Positions 17,777 to 25,863 of a stretch of DNA of 64,000 nt are shown here, one piece after another. The notes under the pieces were generated by a model. That model was not told the DNA's origin. It saw nothing but the letters and a program-made list of their open reading frames with translations, and did no database searches. The stretch comes from Myxococcota bacterium (lineage in GTDB: Bacteria; Myxococcota_A; Bradymonadia; UBA7976; UBA1532), in NCBI GenBank assembly GCA_023150895.1, contig JAKLJY010000032.1, forward strand, positions 1 to 64,000. Direction: 5' to 3'. Position 1 is the first letter of the stretch, and each line of letters starts with the position of its first letter. A program made the translations under genes and the position numbers.

Positions 17777-18867
17777 CGCGCGCGATGGCCGGGGTTGCGC
17801 GGCTGGATTGGTCGCTCGTCGTCCTCGTGCTGCTGATCGGCGCGGTCGGCGTGTTCAATCTGCAGTCGACGAGCCTGTCGACGGGCAGCAACATCCACCT
17901 TCGGCAGCTCTACTGGCTGGTCCTGGGCGGCATCGTCATGGTGGTCACGGCGGCCGTCGACTACCGGCACCTCGACCGCTTTTCCCCGTTTCTCTACGGG
18001 TTCGCCGTCCTGATGCTCGCCCTGGTCCTCGGCATCGGGAAGGAGGTCAACGGCTCTCGGCGCTGGTTCGACCTCGGCCCGTTTTCGGTCCAGCCCTCGG
18101 AACTCTCGAAGATCGCCGTGATCGCGGCGCTGGCGAGCTGGTTCAATCGCGTCCCGCGCCCGGCGGGGTACACCCTGCGAGATCTTCTGCCCGTCGCAGG
18201 CATTCTGGGCGTGCCCATGTTCCTGATCCTCCAGGAGCCCGACCTCGGCCACACGCTCATGCTGCTGTTCATCGCGTTTTCGATGCTCGCCTACGAGCGT
18301 TTCGACCGGAAGGCGCTGCTGACGCTCGTCACGGCTGCCCTCGTCGCCGTCCCGGTCATGTGGCGGTTCGTGCTGCGGGACTATCAGAAGGACCGCATTC
18401 TGACGCTGCTCGACGGTGACGTGGATCGCCTCGGGACCGGGTGGCACGCCCTCCAGGCCCGAGTCGCCGTGGGCAGCGGTGGCCTCTTCGGCAAAGGGCA
18501 CGGCATGGGGACGCAGGTGGCGGGCGGTTTCCTGCCCGAGAACCACACGGACTTCGTCTTCGCGAATCTCTCCGAGGAACACGGCCTCATCGGCGCGGGC
18601 CTGCTGCTCTTCCTCTATCTCCTGCTGGTCCTGGGCGCGCTGCGCGTGGCGTCGAACGCGCGCGACAAGTTCGGCGGTCACGTCGCGGTCGGCGTGGCCG
18701 CGCTGATCTTCTGGCAGGTCTTCATGAACATCGGCATGGTGCTCAACCTCTTGCCGGTGACCGGCGTGACGCTGCCGTTGCTGAGTTACGGCGGCTCATC
18801 GGTCCTCACCGTGATGGTGGCCATCGGCCTGCTGGTGAACATCAATCTGAGACGCACCGTTTTCTGA
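17773..18867 (+). CDS. rodA: Rod shape-determining protein RodA (SEDS peptidoglycan glycosyltransferase)
   Basis: The 364-residue protein belongs to the SEDS family and has about ten membrane helices. Diagnostic blocks are GSRRWFDLGPFSVQPSELSK, the QEPDLGHTLML segment, FLPENHTDFVFA with the following SEEHGLIG, and TLPLLSYGGSS near the end. It polymerises lipid II glycans for side-wall growth with PBP2. The GTG start at 17773 overlaps the mrdA stop; an ATG at 17785 is an alternative. Residue spacing and length match RodA rather than FtsW because of its mre/mrdA context. Confidence 0.96.
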   Translation: MTRAMAGVARLDWSLVVLVLLIGAVGVFNLQSTSLSTGSNIHLRQLYWLVLGGIVMVVTAAVDYRHLDRFSPFLYGFAVLMLALVLGIGKEVNGSRRWFDLGPFSVQPSELSKIAVIAALASWFNRVPRPAGYTLRDLLPVAGILGVPMFLILQEPDLGHTLMLLFIAFSMLAYERFDRKALLTLVTAALVAVPVMWRFVLRDYQKDRILTLLDGDVDRLGTGWHALQARVAVGSGGLFGKGHGMGTQVAGGFLPENHTDFVFANLSEEHGLIGAGLLLFLYLLLVLGALRVASNARDKFGGHVAVGVAALIFWQVFMNIGMVLNLLPVTGVTLPLLSYGGSSVLTVMVAIGLLVNINLRRTVF

Positions 18868-18948
18868 CCGACGAGAATCTCGATCACGCACCCCGAAGCG
18901 GCCGCCGACGGCGGCCTCGAAAACCATCGAACAGGAGATCCGATCCCC

Positions 18949-19284
18949 ATGGCTGGCGCGTACATCACCGTGAATGATTCGAACTTCGAGAGCGACGTCG
19001 TCCAGAGCGACCTGCCCGTGCTCGTCGACTTCTGGGCGCCCTGGTGTGGCCCGTGCCGGGCCATCGCGCCGCATGTCGAGGCACTCTCCAACGAGCTGCA
19101 GGGCAAGGCCCGGGTCGCGAAGTGCAACGTCGACGAGTCGCCGCAGGTCGCCATGAAATACGGCATCCGCAGCATCCCGACGTTGCTCGTCTTCAAGGGT
19201 GGACAGGTCGTCAAGCAGCGGGTCGGCGCCCCCTCGTCGAACGTCAAAGCCACGATCGCCGAAATGGTCACCTCCGTCGCCTGA
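18949..19284 (+). CDS. trxA: Thioredoxin
   Basis: The 111-residue protein shows the thioredoxin active site WCGPC (C33, C36) in the usual setting FWAPWCGPCR, the cis-proline block IRSIPTLLVFKGG, and normal family length. There is no signal peptide, so it acts in the cytoplasm reducing disulfides, for example in ribonucleotide reductase and peroxiredoxins. AGGAG lies upstream of the ATG. It sits between rodA and the heme genes, on the same strand as both. Confidence 0.95.
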   Translation: MAGAYITVNDSNFESDVVQSDLPVLVDFWAPWCGPCRAIAPHVEALSNELQGKARVAKCNVDESPQVAMKYGIRSIPTLLVFKGGQVVKQRVGAPSSNVKATIAEMVTSVA

Positions 19285-19327
19285 CCCGCCTTCGCGTCCG
19301 CTGAACCCGCGCACGGGGTGACCCGCC

Positions 19328-20101
19328 ATGCAAGCCCTCGTTCCCGCCGGCGTCGGCCTCTTCGCCGGGAGCACCGCCGCCTATCTGGCCGCCCTCTGGA
19401 CGTCGAAACCCGGCGTGCTGCGGGCCGCGCACGTCCTTCTTGCCCTGACGGTGCTGCTGTGGCTGGGCATTCTGGCGGCGAGCGTCCCGCACCTGGCCGA
19501 GGGCGGGATCACCCGATTCTACCTCGGGGGCTCGGCCATCGGGCTCAGCGGCCTCTACCTGGTCCTCGTCCGCCGCTACCCCATCGCGGGGCTCGGCAGT
19601 TTCGTCTCGGCGCTCGCCACGCTGCTCGCCGTCTTCGCGATGTTCGCCCAGCGGCAGAACGTCACGGATCCGACGCTGGTGGACTGGCTTCTGCGCGTTC
19701 ACATCGGCCTGGCTTTCGTCGGTGTGACGGCGTTCGCCTTCTCGACCGCTTTGTCGACGGTCTACCTGATGCAAGCCCGGATGCTGAAGCAGAAGGCGAA
19801 GACCGAGCTCAGGCGGCGCCTCCCGCCGCTCGACGTCCTCGACCGTCTCGCGTTGCGGGGCATCGTCGTCGGTTTCCCGTTCTACACGGTCGCCCTCCTG
19901 CTCGGCAGCGCGCAGGCCATCCGCACGGAGCACGTCCGGAGCTCGTACGTCTTGGCGATCATCTCGTGGGTCATCTACGGGGTGGTCCTGCAGGCGCGCC
20001 TGACGGCGGGCTGGCGGGGTCGCCGAGCCGCGATTCTGACGATCTTCGGGCTCGTCCTGGCCCTCAGTGTCGTCGCTCAGTACGGATTCAGGAGCGTCTG
20101 A
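19328..20101 (+). CDS. HemX/CcsA-like cytochrome c assembly membrane protein
   Basis: The 257-residue protein has eight predicted membrane helices, starting at about residue 4. HIGLAFVGVTAFAFSTALSTVYLMQ and the C-terminal SSYVLAIISWVIYGVVL segment match the CcsA/HemX superfamily (PF01578). A stand-alone protein of this size directly before hemA is the arrangement called hemX in Bacillus and many other bacteria, where it limits the amount of glutamyl-tRNA reductase. It could instead take part in cytochrome c heme handling. The next start is five bases past its stop, so it is probably co-translated with hemA. Confidence 0.8.
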   Translation: MQALVPAGVGLFAGSTAAYLAALWTSKPGVLRAAHVLLALTVLLWLGILAASVPHLAEGGITRFYLGGSAIGLSGLYLVLVRRYPIAGLGSFVSALATLLAVFAMFAQRQNVTDPTLVDWLLRVHIGLAFVGVTAFAFSTALSTVYLMQARMLKQKAKTELRRRLPPLDVLDRLALRGIVVGFPFYTVALLLGSAQAIRTEHVRSSYVLAIISWVIYGVVLQARLTAGWRGRRAAILTIFGLVLALSVVAQYGFRSV

Positions 20102-20106
20102 TCCCC

Positions 20107-21381
20107 ATGGAGCTCCTGGTTCTCGGGTTGAGTCACAAGACCGCCCCCGTCGCGATTCGAGAGAAGTTCGCCATTGGTGAAGAGGCCCTCCCGCAGGCCG
20201 CCGAACGCGCCCGGGCCGTGACCGGCTGCAAGGAGACCTTTCTGGTTTCGACGTGCAACCGCGTCGAGCTCTATGCGGCCTGCGACGACGCGTCGGCGGT
20301 CGAAGACGCCCTCGGGGCGGTCATGGCCGAGGTGGGGGGCGCGACGCCGGGGCTCGTCCGGCCGCACCTCTACGCGCACATGGGGCCCCTGGCGGTTCGT
20401 CACCTGTTCCGCGTGGCGTCGAGCCTGGACAGCCTCGTCGTCGGCGAGCCGCAGGTCCTCGGGCAGCTCAAGGCCGCTTACGAGAGCTGCCGCAAGGGCG
20501 GGCAGACGGGGCCGACCCTCCATCGCGCGATGGAGCGCGCGTTTGCCGTCGCGAAGAAGGTCCGCTCCGAGACCGGCATCGGCCGGAACGCCGTCTCCGT
20601 CAGCTCGGTGGCGGCCGATCTGGCGCGTCAGATTTTTGGCGAGCTTTCCGCCTGCTCGGTCCTCCTCGTCGGTGCGGGCAAGATGGGTGAGCTCGCCGCG
20701 CGCCACTTCAAAGCGCACGGCACCCGCGACCTCTTCGTCGCCAACCGCAATTTCGACCGCGCGCGCGCGCTGGCCGAGACGCTCGGGGGGCACCCGCGCG
20801 GCCTCGACGAACTCGAGACGTTGTTGACGCACGCCGAGATCATCGTGACGTCGACCGGGGCGGCCAACCACATCATCACGACGGCGATGGTCAAGCGGGC
20901 CCTCAAGGCGCGCAAGTACCGCCCCATCTTCTTCATCGACATCGCCGTGCCGCGCAACATCGAGCCGGCGATCAACGGCCTCGACAACGTCTACCTCTAC
21001 GATGTCGACGATCTCTCGGTGATCGCGAACGAGAACCTCGCGTCCCGAAAGCGGGAGGCCGAAGCCGCCGAAGCCCTCGTCGCCAGTGAAGCCGAGCGGT
21101 TCCTGCGAGACCTGGCCGGCGGGGCGGTGACGCCCACGCTGCAGGCGTTGCGGCGAAAGGCCGACGACCTCAAGGCCGCCGAGCTCGAGCGTGCGATGCG
21201 CAAGCTCGGCGACCTCGACGAAAAACAGCGAAAGACCGTCGAGATGCTCGCGGACGGGGTGGTCAACAAGCTGCTCCACGAGGTCTTCACGGGGCTGAAG
21301 GACGCCGCGAAGACCGATCGCGGTGAAGAAATGGCGGACACCGTCCGCAAGCTATTCGGACTGGACGAGACCGGGAAATGA
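20107..21381 (+). CDS. hemA: Glutamyl-tRNA reductase
   Basis: The 424-residue length is typical. The catalytic cysteine is C50 in STCNRVELY, the position used by the family. The substrate block LDSLVVGEPQVLGQLK and the NADPH-binding block VLLVGAGKMGELAARHF are intact. The protein ends in the helical dimerisation domain with MLADGVVNKLLHE. It converts Glu-tRNA to glutamate-1-semialdehyde, the first committed step of C5 tetrapyrrole synthesis. It is coupled to hemC by a four-base overlap. Confidence 0.97.
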   Translation: MELLVLGLSHKTAPVAIREKFAIGEEALPQAAERARAVTGCKETFLVSTCNRVELYAACDDASAVEDALGAVMAEVGGATPGLVRPHLYAHMGPLAVRHLFRVASSLDSLVVGEPQVLGQLKAAYESCRKGGQTGPTLHRAMERAFAVAKKVRSETGIGRNAVSVSSVAADLARQIFGELSACSVLLVGAGKMGELAARHFKAHGTRDLFVANRNFDRARALAETLGGHPRGLDELETLLTHAEIIVTSTGAANHIITTAMVKRALKARKYRPIFFIDIAVPRNIEPAINGLDNVYLYDVDDLSVIANENLASRKREAEAAEALVASEAERFLRDLAGGAVTPTLQALRRKADDLKAAELERAMRKLGDLDEKQRKTVEMLADGVVNKLLHEVFTGLKDAAKTDRGEEMADTVRKLFGLDETGK

Positions 21382-22307
21382 CCGACAAACCCTTGAGAAT
21401 TGGCACGCGTGGTTCCGCATTGGCGCTGTGGCAGGCGGATCACGTCGCCGCCGAGCTGGCGGAGGCCCACCCCGGGCTTCGGACGGAGAAGGTCCTCTTC
21501 AAGACGGCGGGCGACCGCTTTCTCGATCGCCCCCTCGCGGAGGTGGGCGGCAAGGGCCTGTTTACGAAAGAGCTCGAAGAGTCCTTGCTCGCCGGTGAGA
21601 TCGACCTCGCCGTCCACAGCCTGAAGGACATGCCCACGACGTTGCCCGAGGGTCTCGTCCTCTCTACGATCCCGGTCCGGGCGGATGTCCGGGACTGCCT
21701 CGTCACGGTCCCGGGGGCGACCATCGACGCGCCCGCCATCGTGGGCACCGCCAGCCTGCGGCGAGCCTGTCTCGCACGTGCTCGATGGCCGAACGCCCAC
21801 ATCGAGGCAATCCGCGGCAATGTCGGGACCCGGCTCGACCGCGTTCACGCCGAGCCCCCGCGGCGGTGCGATGTCGTCGTCCTCGCGATGGCCGGGCTCC
21901 TGCGGCTCGAGCTGACGAAGCGCGAGGATCTCGAGTTCCGTCCCCTCAACCCCGAGCAGTGGATTCCGGCCGTCTCGCAAGGGGCGCTCGCCATCGAGAC
22001 GCGTTCGGGGGACACCCGCATTCGCGACCTCCTCGCGGCCATTCACCACCCCGACACCGCGACGTGCGTCACCGCGGAGCGCGCGTTCCTGCGCGGGGTG
22101 GAAGGCGACTGTCGGGTCCCCGTCGGTGCGCACGCGACAATCGATCGGGGCACGATGCGCATTCGCGGGTTCATCGGAACCCCCGATGGGAGCGCCATGG
22201 TGGTCGATACGCTGATGGGGGCGCCGGGACCCGAGCTCGGCGAGACGCTCGCGACGCGACTCCTCGAAGCCGGCGGGCGCGAGATGCTGCGCGCGCTCCG
22301 CGCATGA
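21378..22307 (+). CDS. hemC: Hydroxymethylbilane synthase (porphobilinogen deaminase)
   Basis: The 309-residue protein has the family start LRIGTRGSALALWQA, the catalytic aspartate in HSLKDMPT (D84), the arginine-rich block IVGTASLRRA, and the dipyrromethane-cofactor cysteine C245 in EGDCRVPVG. It joins four porphobilinogens into hydroxymethylbilane. It overlaps hemA upstream and the CobA-HemD fusion downstream by four bases each. Confidence 0.97.
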   Translation: MTDKPLRIGTRGSALALWQADHVAAELAEAHPGLRTEKVLFKTAGDRFLDRPLAEVGGKGLFTKELEESLLAGEIDLAVHSLKDMPTTLPEGLVLSTIPVRADVRDCLVTVPGATIDAPAIVGTASLRRACLARARWPNAHIEAIRGNVGTRLDRVHAEPPRRCDVVVLAMAGLLRLELTKREDLEFRPLNPEQWIPAVSQGALAIETRSGDTRIRDLLAAIHHPDTATCVTAERAFLRGVEGDCRVPVGAHATIDRGTMRIRGFIGTPDGSAMVVDTLMGAPGPELGETLATRLLEAGGREMLRALRA

Positions 22308-23854
22308 GCCTGCCGCGCGCGCCCGGCATCGTCTATCTCGTCGGCGCGGGGCCCTGGGATCCGGGGCTCCTCACGCTCCGGGGTCGGGCCCTGCTCGAAC
22401 GGGCCGACACGGTGGTCTACGACTATCTCGCGAACCCGGCGCTCCTCGCCTACGCGCCGTCGGCCAATCACATCCTGGTCGGCGAAGGTGCGAGCCGGCG
22501 GTCGCAGGACGAGATCAATCGTCTGCTCGTCGAACGCGGCCTTGCGGGCGAGGTGGTCGTGCGGCTCAAGGGGGGAGACCCCTTCGTCTTCGGCCGCGGC
22601 GGCGAGGAGGCCTTTGCGTTGGCGGCCGCCGGCGTCGCGTTCGAGGTCGTCCCCGGGGTGACCGCCGCGGTCGCGTGCGCGGCCTACGCGGGGATTCCGG
22701 TGACCCATCGTGCGTTTGGCTCGACGCTCGGGTTCGTGACCGGGCACGAACGTGCCGACGCCGAGGGAGGGCCCGTGGACTGGGCCGCGCTCGCACGGCT
22801 CAGCACCATCGTCCTGTACATGGGGGCGCGCCGCCTCGGGCAGGTCTGCGCCGCCTTGATCGGGGCGGGTCGCGCGCCGTCGACGCCGGTCGCGCTCGTC
22901 CGGTGGGGCACCCGGCCGGACCAGCGGACGCTGGTGACGACCCTCGGAGAGGCGGCCGCTGCGGTCGATGCGGCCGGCTTGACCCCGCCGATGATCGTCA
23001 TCGTCGGCGAGGTCGTGACGTTGAGGCCCGCGGTCTCGTGGTACGAGCGCCGCGTCCTCCACGGGCTTCGCATCGCCATCACCCGCAGCGCCGGTCAGGC
23101 CGGGCCCCTCGCGGAGCGGCTCGAAGAGCTCGGCGCGGAGGTCGTGCCGTTTCCGACCATCGAGTTCGCGAAACCGGCCGACCCGGCTCCCCTCGAGGCC
23201 GCCCTGCGCGCACTCCCGACCTACGACTGGGTCATCTTCACGAGCGCGAACGGCGTCGACTTCGGCCTCGACGCACTCCGGGCGGCCGGCCTCGATCCGC
23301 GAGCCTTCGGTGCCGCCCGGATCGCTTGCATCGGCCCGGCGACGGCCCGGCGCCTCGAAGAGCGCGGGTTGCTCGCCGATCGGGTCCCCCCGACCTTCGT
23401 GGCCGAGGCGCTGCTGGAGACCTTCCTGGCCGACGGGGTTGCGGGCCGACGGTTTCTGCTGTTGCGGGCAGAAGTGGCCCGGGAGGTCCTGCCCGAGCAA
23501 CTTCGCGCGGCAGGCGCCACGGTGGACGTGGTGACGACGTATCGTACCTGCCCGGCCACGGTCTCGCCGGAGACGGTCGAGCGTGTTGCGTCCGGCGGCG
23601 TCGATCTGGTCACCTTCACTGCCTCGTCGACGGTGCGCCACTTCTGCGAGCGCTTCGAGCCGAGCCAGCTCGCGGCGTTGCAGACCCGCACCGCGGCGGT
23701 GTGCATCGGCCCGGTCACGGCGGAGACGGCCCTCGCGGCGGGGTTCCGGATCGCGGTCACGGCGACGGAATTCACCATCCCTGGACTCGTCGACGCCCTG
23801 GCGGCGTGGCGTTCTGGTCGAGGCGCGAACGAAAACGGTTCTGCCTCCGCCTGA
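22304..23854 (+). CDS. Uroporphyrinogen-III C-methyltransferase / uroporphyrinogen-III synthase fusion
   Basis: The protein has 516 residues in two parts. Residues 1-250 are an SAM-dependent SUMT (CobA/CysG-A type): VYLVGAGPWDPGLLTLRG, RLKGGDPFVFGRGGEEA, PGVTAAVACAAYAGIPVTHR and FVTGHE. Residues about 255-510 are a HemD synthase: RIAITRSAGQAGPLAERLEELGAEVVPFPTIE is its beginning and FTSANGVDFGLDAL its core. The fusion makes uroporphyrinogen III and also methylates it toward precorrin-2, linking heme to siroheme/cobalamin. CobA-HemD fusions are known in several phyla. No hemB appears in the window. Confidence 0.94.
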   Translation: MSLPRAPGIVYLVGAGPWDPGLLTLRGRALLERADTVVYDYLANPALLAYAPSANHILVGEGASRRSQDEINRLLVERGLAGEVVVRLKGGDPFVFGRGGEEAFALAAAGVAFEVVPGVTAAVACAAYAGIPVTHRAFGSTLGFVTGHERADAEGGPVDWAALARLSTIVLYMGARRLGQVCAALIGAGRAPSTPVALVRWGTRPDQRTLVTTLGEAAAAVDAAGLTPPMIVIVGEVVTLRPAVSWYERRVLHGLRIAITRSAGQAGPLAERLEELGAEVVPFPTIEFAKPADPAPLEAALRALPTYDWVIFTSANGVDFGLDALRAAGLDPRAFGAARIACIGPATARRLEERGLLADRVPPTFVAEALLETFLADGVAGRRFLLLRAEVAREVLPEQLRAAGATVDVVTTYRTCPATVSPETVERVASGGVDLVTFTASSTVRHFCERFEPSQLAALQTRTAAVCIGPVTAETALAAGFRIAVTATEFTIPGLVDALAAWRSGRGANENGSASA

Positions 23855-23889
23855 GAGGGTCTAGAGTCCGGGCCCTGGAGGGAGTCCAG

Positions 23890-24633
23890 GTGGGGGCTTA
23901 TCTTACGCCCGCGAACGGCACCGTCGTGCGCGGGTTCCTCAAGGTCGGCGGGCGCGTGATCGTGGGACCCGTGCGTGGCGTGGGTGCCGACGGGGTCGAC
24001 ATCCAGACGGCGGATGCGCCGCGGTCCGAGCGCGGGACGCTCCGGTGCGCGGGCGCGCCGGGTGCTCCGGTCGTCTCGTGGGACGCAGATCTCGAGCGTC
24101 TCGATGGTGTGCTGCGGGTCGCCTGGCCGGACGCGGGGGCTGCGGGCGTCTGGCCCGCACTGCGGCGGCTGATGGGGCTCGGGGCGGACGTGGCCCTGCC
24201 AGGGGCGATGCTGGAGGGGAGCGCGGATGCGGAGGAGCTCCCGTCCTCCGTGCCTTCGGAGCCGGGCAGCATGGCGCCCCGCGCCGCCGATGCCCCGTCG
24301 ATGGCCCCGGGGGGCTGGCCGGTGGCGACCCTGGAGACGCTGCAGGCCGCCCGGGCGGGCAACACCCGGGGCGTGCGGACGCCCGTTCTGCACGTGCCTC
24401 CGCGTGCGCTGGCTGCGGCCCTTCAGCGGTCGCCGGGCGAACTGTCGCCGATGATCGAAATCGAGGGCGCGACCGGACTTCGTCCCCGGGACGTCGTGGC
24501 CGCCCGCGTGGCGCTCGCCGACGTCACGCTCTACCTCGAGGGCACCGTGGTCACGGCCCGGGGCAGCCGTGCGCGGCTCCGGCTGGCCATCCCGACGGAG
24601 GGCGCGCGGGCAGCCCTGGAGCAGGCCCGGTGA
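23890..24633 (+). CDS. Hypothetical protein, possibly PilZ-like
   Basis: The protein has 247 residues from a GTG preceded by GGAGG eight bases away. The sequence alternates beta-rich segments, such as TVVRGFLKVGGRVIVGPV (about 13-30) and LRPRDVVAARVALADVTLYLEG (about 197-218), with an Ala/Pro-rich middle (about 110-160). The N- and C-terminal parts read as small beta barrels. I see no signal peptide or membrane helix. It overlaps the next gene, which has clearer PilZ-like features, by four bases. A c-di-GMP-related role is possible, but the RxxxR and D/NxSxxG motifs are not evident here. Confidence 0.55.
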   Translation: MGAYLTPANGTVVRGFLKVGGRVIVGPVRGVGADGVDIQTADAPRSERGTLRCAGAPGAPVVSWDADLERLDGVLRVAWPDAGAAGVWPALRRLMGLGADVALPGAMLEGSADAEELPSSVPSEPGSMAPRAADAPSMAPGGWPVATLETLQAARAGNTRGVRTPVLHVPPRALAAALQRSPGELSPMIEIEGATGLRPRDVVAARVALADVTLYLEGTVVTARGSRARLRLAIPTEGARAALEQAR

Positions 24634-25277
24634 GCGCGACCGCCCCCAGCGCCCTCGTCGCGCTCGCCGTGGGCGAGACGCGGGCCGTCGTGCCCCTCGA
24701 ACTCACCGATGCCCGCGGGCTCGAGGTCGAAACGACGCTCCCGCTGCGGGCCGGGGACACGCTCGAGGTGCAAGTGCGTTGCGTGGCCGGGGCGAGTCGC
24801 CTGATGGTCGAACTCGCCGTTCGCATCGAATGGCTCAGACCCGCGAAGGTCGGGCAGCGTGCCCGGCTGGCGTTCGCCCGGCCCGAGGTGCCGGTGATCG
24901 CGGACGTCCTCGCCTTCGCGCAGAAAATGGGCCGGCGAGCCCCCGAGAAGCCGGCCGCCCCACCGGCCGAGGAGCCCGTCGCCGTGCGCGCGACGGCGTC
25001 CCTCCCCACGTTGCTGGTCGACGCCTCCACCGACGGCTCGAGTCGCCTGATGGTGGACGAAGTCCTCTCGGGCTCGCTGCTCGTCGCGACCCCGGAGCCG
25101 CCCGAGAAGAACGCCGAGACGCTCGTTCGCCTCGAACTCCCGGAGGGGCGGGTCGTCTGGCTCTGCGGTCGCGTGGTCTATCACGGGCAGACCCGCGACG
25201 GTCGGCCGGGGGTCGGGCTCGCGCTCGAGGCCCTGCCGGAGGGGGTCCGGCGCGACCTCAGGGGTCTGCGTCGCTGA
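24630..25277 (+). CDS. Protein with two PilZ-like beta-barrel halves
   Basis: The protein has 215 residues from a GTG overlapping the previous stop. Two similar halves are visible. About 10-95 ends in RIEWLRPAKVGQRARLAF, and about 125-213 ends in GRVVYHGQTRDGRPGVGLALEAL followed by a short helix, the usual closing pattern of PilZ domains. An Ala/Pro linker (about 98-118) separates them. Neither half shows a full RxxxR plus D/NxSxxG pair, so c-di-GMP binding is uncertain. Its last 20 bases overlap the convergent alkyltransferase-like gene. Confidence 0.6.
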   Translation: MSATAPSALVALAVGETRAVVPLELTDARGLEVETTLPLRAGDTLEVQVRCVAGASRLMVELAVRIEWLRPAKVGQRARLAFARPEVPVIADVLAFAQKMGRRAPEKPAAPPAEEPVAVRATASLPTLLVDASTDGSSRLMVDEVLSGSLLVATPEPPEKNAETLVRLELPEGRVVWLCGRVVYHGQTRDGRPGVGLALEALPEGVRRDLRGLRR

Positions 25278-25680
25278 GCGGCAGGGCGGTCGTCGGGAAC
25301 CTGTACCGGTGTCGTGCCAGTGCAAGGCGACCGCTCTCGTCGAAGACGAGGCCCTCCGCCTCGAGGCGCCGGCGCTGAAGCTCCGCACGGACGAGATCGC
25401 CGCGGTGGCTGATGCGTCCTGCGGCATTGATGACCCGGTGCCAGGGCACCCCCGGGTCGTCGAGGGCCGCGAGCGCGAACCCGACGTGCCGGGCGACCCG
25501 CGGCGAGCCGAGCACCGTGGCCACGTCGCCGTACGTCGTCACGAACCCCGCCGGGACCACCCGGACGCACGCGTACACGCGGGCATGAAAGCCCGGCGAG
25601 ACCACCCGCGGCTCCCGTGTCGGCGCAATCGTGCTCGTGCCCGCAACCTCTGCACTTGCGTTCGCGTCCCCTTTTCGCAC
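25258..25680 (-). CDS. Alkyltransferase-like DNA-binding protein (ATL, MGMT homologue)
   Basis: The protein has 140 residues from a GTG. The MGMT DNA-binding fold is recognisable from VVPAGFVTTYGDVATVLGSPRVARHVG and the active-site region VPWHRVINAAGRIS. The alkyl-acceptor cysteine of MGMT (PCHR) is tryptophan here (W80 in PWHR), which defines the ATL subgroup. ATLs bind O6-alkylguanine without repairing it and direct the lesion to nucleotide excision repair. It converges on and overlaps the PilZ-like gene by 20 bases. Confidence 0.9.
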   Translation of the reverse strand: MRKGDANASAEVAGTSTIAPTREPRVVSPGFHARVYACVRVVPAGFVTTYGDVATVLGSPRVARHVGFALAALDDPGVPWHRVINAAGRISHRGDLVRAELQRRRLEAEGLVFDESGRLALARHRYRFPTTALPLSDADP

Positions 25681-25698
25681 GTGACCGTCCCTTCGGAA

Positions 25699-25727
25699 TT
25701 GTGAGGATGTTGAGGATTGGGTAGTCT
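25699..25727 (+). promoter_or_regulatory. Candidate promoter of the PKD-repeat gene
   Basis: TTGTGA (25699-25704) and TAGTCT (25722-25727) are 17 bases apart in the 183-base divergent gap before the giant gene. The leader to the ATG at 25864 would be about 130 bases. The match is moderate. Confidence 0.35.
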
Positions 25728-25863
25728 TGCCCCATCACCGGATTCAATGTACCCGAGCGCGCGGCTTTCCTCGTGCGCTCAAGTGACGCGCGTCTTCGTC
25801 GATGAAAGAGGGAGGCCTCTCGGGGCACTTTCTCGGCGGCGGACGCCAATAAGGGGGGTCGAT

